Source: Pseudonocardia autotrophica (lineage in GTDB: Bacteria; Actinomycetota; Actinomycetes; Mycobacteriales; Pseudonocardiaceae). From it: a DNA stretch of 64,000 nt. The position numbers and the translations under genes are program-made. Positions 61,609-64,000 of the stretch are shown piece after piece. The stretch covers positions 3,038,001 through 3,102,000 of the forward strand of contig NZ_AP018920.1 in the NCBI RefSeq assembly GCF_003945385.1. The letters are read 5' to 3'. Numbering within the stretch: position 1 is the first letter of the stretch; every line of letters begins with the position of its first letter. Below the pieces are notes generated by a model. The model had not been told where the DNA came from, ran no database searches, and saw only the letters and a program-made list of their open reading frames with translations.

Positions 61609-62967
61609 TCAGACCCCGCCGGTGCCCAGGTGCAGCCCGAACGGCGGGGTGGCGGTCCCGGGGTGCCGGGCCGCTTCCGGATGCCGGACGCGGACCTGGT
61701 CGCGGCCACCGCGCTTGGCCTCGTAGAGGGCCGCGTCGGCGGCGGCGAGCAGCGCGTCGAGCTTGCCGCTGTGCTCGCAGGAGGTGGCCACCCCGATCGA
61801 CACCGACAGCCCGCCGACCCGCCCGGCGGTCGCGGTGTCGACCTCCAGGGCCCGGACGCTGCGCCGGATCCGTTCGGCGACCTCGCGGGCCCGGCCGAAC
61901 ACGACGTCGTCGGGGCGCAGACCACCGAGCGCGACGACGAACTCCTCCCCGCCGAACCGGCCGGCCAGGTCGTCGTCGCGGACCTCCGCGGTGAGCACGG
62001 AGGCGACGGCCCGCAGCACGTCGTCACCGGCGAGATGGCCGTGCCGGTCGTTGACCGCCTTGAAGTGATCGAGATCGAGCAGCAGGACCGCGGTCGCGCG
62101 CTCGGTGCGTGCGCACTGCTCGATCATCTGCTGGGCGCGCCAGCGCCAGGCGGAGGGATTGAGCAGACCGGTCTTGGTGTCGGTGTCCACCTGATTCTCG
62201 AGCTGGCGGACCAGGGTCGTCTGCTCCAGGACCAGCAGTGGGAGGACGGCCAGCAGCGCCAGCCACGGTGAGGTGTTGTCGATGATCACCGCGACCAGCC
62301 CGCCGAGCGAGAGCGATGCGAGCTCCAGCAGGAACTCCGCGCCCAGCAGGACGGACAGGAACCGGGTGCCCGGCCGGGTCAACCGGACCGCGCAGGCCAC
62401 GAGCAGCGTGCTGACCACGGAGTAGCCGAGCAGCGCGACGAGCACGACGGTCGCGCCGCCCGGGTCGCTGCCGGCCGGCGCCAGGATCTCGGCGGCGTAT
62501 CGGATCGCGCCGACCGTGCACACCGCCAGCAGCACGGTCGCGGCGCTGAACAGGTGCCGGTGCGCGGGCGTTCCCGCGGCCCGGGCGACCCGCAGGTAGC
62601 GGTGGGTGTGCACGGCGACGACGACCGCGACGGCGAGCACCGGCGGCAGCAGCAGGGCCCCGCAGAACGTCCAGACCGATGTCATGTCGACGTGCTGGTT
62701 GCGGGCGACCCGGCGCCGGGTCCGTTCGCAGTGCAGCGACAGCTCGGTGTGTGCGACGGGGACCAGGCTCAGCAGGCCGGCGAGCAGCAGCTGCTCGCCG
62801 GTGGGTACCGGAGCGCGCAGCACGCAGGCGACGAGCAGACCGACGGCCAGCACGTCGACGGAGAGGATGAACACCAGTGCGGCAGGCGGGAGCGCACCGA
62901 TCTGCCACGACCGGAACGGGAATCGACGCCGTCCGGCGCGCGGTGGCATCGCCTGGTGAGAACTCAC
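61609..62967 (-). CDS. Membrane-anchored diguanylate cyclase (GGDEF)
   Basis: 452 residues from GTG 62967; an ATG at 62949 is an alternative. About 6-8 hydrophobic helices in the first ~270 residues (PAALVFILSVDVLAVGLLVACV, VWTFCGALLLPPVLAVAVVVAV, PWLALLAVLPLLVL) precede the GGDEF domain: DTDTKTGLLNPSAWRWRA, AVLLLDLDHFKAVNDRHGHLAGDDVLR and RFGGEEFVVAL. The active-site GGEEF is intact, and RDDD five residues before it is the RxxD inhibitory site. It makes c-di-GMP with product feedback. No EAL domain is present. Confidence 0.88.
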   Translation of the reverse strand: MSSHQAMPPRAGRRRFPFRSWQIGALPPAALVFILSVDVLAVGLLVACVLRAPVPTGEQLLLAGLLSLVPVAHTELSLHCERTRRRVARNQHVDMTSVWTFCGALLLPPVLAVAVVVAVHTHRYLRVARAAGTPAHRHLFSAATVLLAVCTVGAIRYAAEILAPAGSDPGGATVVLVALLGYSVVSTLLVACAVRLTRPGTRFLSVLLGAEFLLELASLSLGGLVAVIIDNTSPWLALLAVLPLLVLEQTTLVRQLENQVDTDTKTGLLNPSAWRWRAQQMIEQCARTERATAVLLLDLDHFKAVNDRHGHLAGDDVLRAVASVLTAEVRDDDLAGRFGGEEFVVALGGLRPDDVVFGRAREVAERIRRSVRALEVDTATAGRVGGLSVSIGVATSCEHSGKLDALLAAADAALYEAKRGGRDQVRVRHPEAARHPGTATPPFGLHLGTGGV

Positions 62968-63229
62968 CTGCTCACCCGCCCGTCCGTCCGTGGCCGATCG
63001 GGGAGAGGCTAGCGCCGGGTACGGAGCTGCTCCGCGATCATCGTCGCGATGGCCGGTCCGCACGGTGAACGGTGCGATCGGGTCGGCAGGCGCCTTAGGG
63101 GTTCGTCAATTCGTGACCCTGGGTCATGCGTTCATCGGGATGGGTGTGCCCGACTGCGCCGAACGAGGTCGACGGGAGGGGCGTTCGTCGCTGGAGGGCG
63201 ACGGCCGGATCGTCGGTGTCACGGGATCG
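62968..63229. other. Intergenic region with a perfect palindrome
   Basis: No gene is apparent between the cyclase start and the crotonase terminator. TGACCC-T-GGGTCA (63114-63126) is a perfect 13-bp palindrome about 150 bp upstream of the cyclase start and is a possible operator. Confidence 0.4.
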
Positions 63230-63263
63230 GCGGGTCCGGCCACGGACGGGTGGCCGGACCCGC
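63230..63263 (-). terminator. Strong intrinsic-type hairpin after the crotonase gene
   Basis: GCGGGTCCGGCCAC (63230-63243) and GTGGCCGGACCCGC (63250-63263) form a perfect 14-bp stem with a 6-nt loop, 19 bp past the stop at 63283. It has no U-run, the common actinobacterial I-shaped form. Confidence 0.75.
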
Positions 63264-63282
63264 GGGATCCGGGTGTACGGGA

Positions 63283-64000
63283 TCAGCGGTTGCGCCACTG
63301 CGGGCTGCGCCGCTCGCCGAACGCGGCGACCCCCTCCCGGAAGTCCTCGCTGCCGTACACCCGGGAGAGCAGGTCCTCGGCGGGATCGAGGCCGGCCGCC
63401 CCGCCCACCCGCCGGTCCAGCTCCTTGAGTGCGGCCAGGGTCAGCGGAGCGCCCGCGGCGATCCGGCCGACCACGTCGGCGACCTTGGCCTCCAGTTCGT
63501 CGGCGGGGACGACGGCGTGCACGAACCCGGCGGTGGCCGCGTCATCGGCGGTCAGCAGGGTCGCGGTCAGCAGCATCGCCATGGTCCGTCCGGCGCCGAG
63601 CCGGTCGCGCAGCCGGTGCACCGTCGCCGGGGTGATCACATTGCCGAGCGTGCGGGCGATCGGGACGCCGAAGCGGGCGTCCTCGGTCGCGACCAGGACG
63701 TCGCAGCAGGCGGCGATGGACAGCCCCCCGCCGATCGCCGGGCCCTCGACGACGCCGACCACCGGCACCCGGACCGCGAGCAGCGCCTCGACCACCGCGC
63801 CGATGCGGCGCTCGTAGGCGATGCCGTCGTCGCCGTCGCGGAACCCGGCGAACTGGCCGATGTCGGTGCCGGCGGCGAACGAGCCGCCGGCACCGCGGAC
63901 CACGACCACCCGCAGATCGGGATCGTCGTTCGCGGCGGTGCTCAGCCGCTGCAGCTCGTCGTACATCCGCCAGGTCAGCGCGTTGCGCCGGCGGGGGTTG
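63283..64000 (-). CDS. Crotonase-family (enoyl-CoA hydratase/isomerase) protein, N-terminus outside window
   Basis: 239 codons are visible; the start lies beyond the right edge (NPRRRNALTWRMYDELQRL precedes the first internal Met). Fold markers: VVVRGAGGSFAAGTDIGQF (oxyanion segment), VVGVVEGPAIGGGLSIAACCDVLVA and FGVPIARTLGNVITPATVHRL. Both hydratase glutamates are replaced (GGLSI has Ser; VPIAR has Ile), so an isomerase or hydrolase activity is more likely than hydration. A strong terminator follows. Confidence 0.85.
   Translation of the reverse strand, partial: NPRRRNALTWRMYDELQRLSTAANDDPDLRVVVVRGAGGSFAAGTDIGQFAGFRDGDDGIAYERRIGAVVEALLAVRVPVVGVVEGPAIGGGLSIAACCDVLVATEDARFGVPIARTLGNVITPATVHRLRDRLGAGRTMAMLLTATLLTADDAATAGFVHAVVPADELEAKVADVVGRIAAGAPLTLAALKELDRRVGGAAGLDPAEDLLSRVYGSEDFREGVAAFGERRSPQWRNR

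Overview
The window is very GC-rich, densely coded, and full of GTG starts and 1-8 bp gene overlaps. It has an F420-type luciferase-like oxidoreductase, long indolepyruvate-oxidoreductase and CoA-thioester catabolic operons, a DtxR/IdeR-type iron box and many TetR regulators. Together these point to an actinomycete, most likely in or near Pseudonocardiaceae. The phylum is an inference from gene content and style, the family a guess. No rRNA, tRNA or CRISPR array was seen.

Layout. (1) 1-5515: 5'-part of an S9 peptidase overlapping rnhA, a DUF6636-like anchored protein, a methyltransferase, and a PadR/BtrH-like gene pair behind a perfect palindrome. (2) 5639-13382, minus strand: a CoA-ester catabolic operon (LLM oxidoreductase, crotonase, two acyl-CoA dehydrogenases, acyl-CoA ligase, SMP-30-like lactonase) ending in a two-domain TetR regulator. 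A Dabb protein and a frameshifted SdpI-like membrane protein lie on the other side of its promoter. (3) 14272-24661, minus strand: Crp/Fnr regulator, fused indolepyruvate:ferredoxin oxidoreductase, a DpgC-type cofactor-free dioxygenase, an FlK-type thioesterase, an acyl-CoA ligase and an MHS-type transporter, mostly joined by overlapping start/stop codons, then a SnoaL-like protein and TetR. (4) 24998-28208: aromatic amino-acid decarboxylase, Lrp/AsnC regulator and two tandem TetR paralogues. (5) 28588-39697, plus strand: an acyl-CoA ligase, then a nine-gene molybdenum-hydroxylase operon (CoxG-like, ALDH, ADH, MBL hydrolase, degenerate SDR, large subunit, crotonase, FAD subunit, 2Fe-2S subunit).

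(6) 39698-45550 is an accessory island: a frameshifted HicB-like antitoxin, an antitoxin/PIN-toxin pair whose toxin runs into the end of an IS3-family element, the IS itself with a -1 frameshift signal, a decapitated TPR/XRE-type regulator, and an unrecognised two-gene pair. (7) 45572-55826 is conserved housekeeping: MBL hydrolase, uvrA, infC (probable ATC start), rpmI, rplT, a SpoU methyltransferase, pheS and pheT. (8) 55909-57712: siderophore-binding lipoprotein behind an iron box, and a FhuF-like reductase. (9) 57848-61595: thiolase, HSD10-like SDR, acyl-CoA dehydrogenase and TetR. A diguanylate cyclase and a partial crotonase close the window.

The main candidate for a new system is the region 3-5 neighbourhood. 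By family knowledge, the oxidoreductase makes an arylacetyl-CoA from an arylpyruvate, and DpgC-type enzymes turn an arylacetyl-CoA plus O2 into an arylglyoxylate. Coupling the two in one operon, outside any glycopeptide cluster, suggests an oxygen-dependent alpha-oxidation route for aromatic amino-acid skeletons. A shared motif close to ACTAATGAGCGTTAGYTAGT precedes four transcription units here (Crp, TetR pair, ligase, Mo-hydroxylase operon), so they may form one regulon under the tandem TetR proteins.
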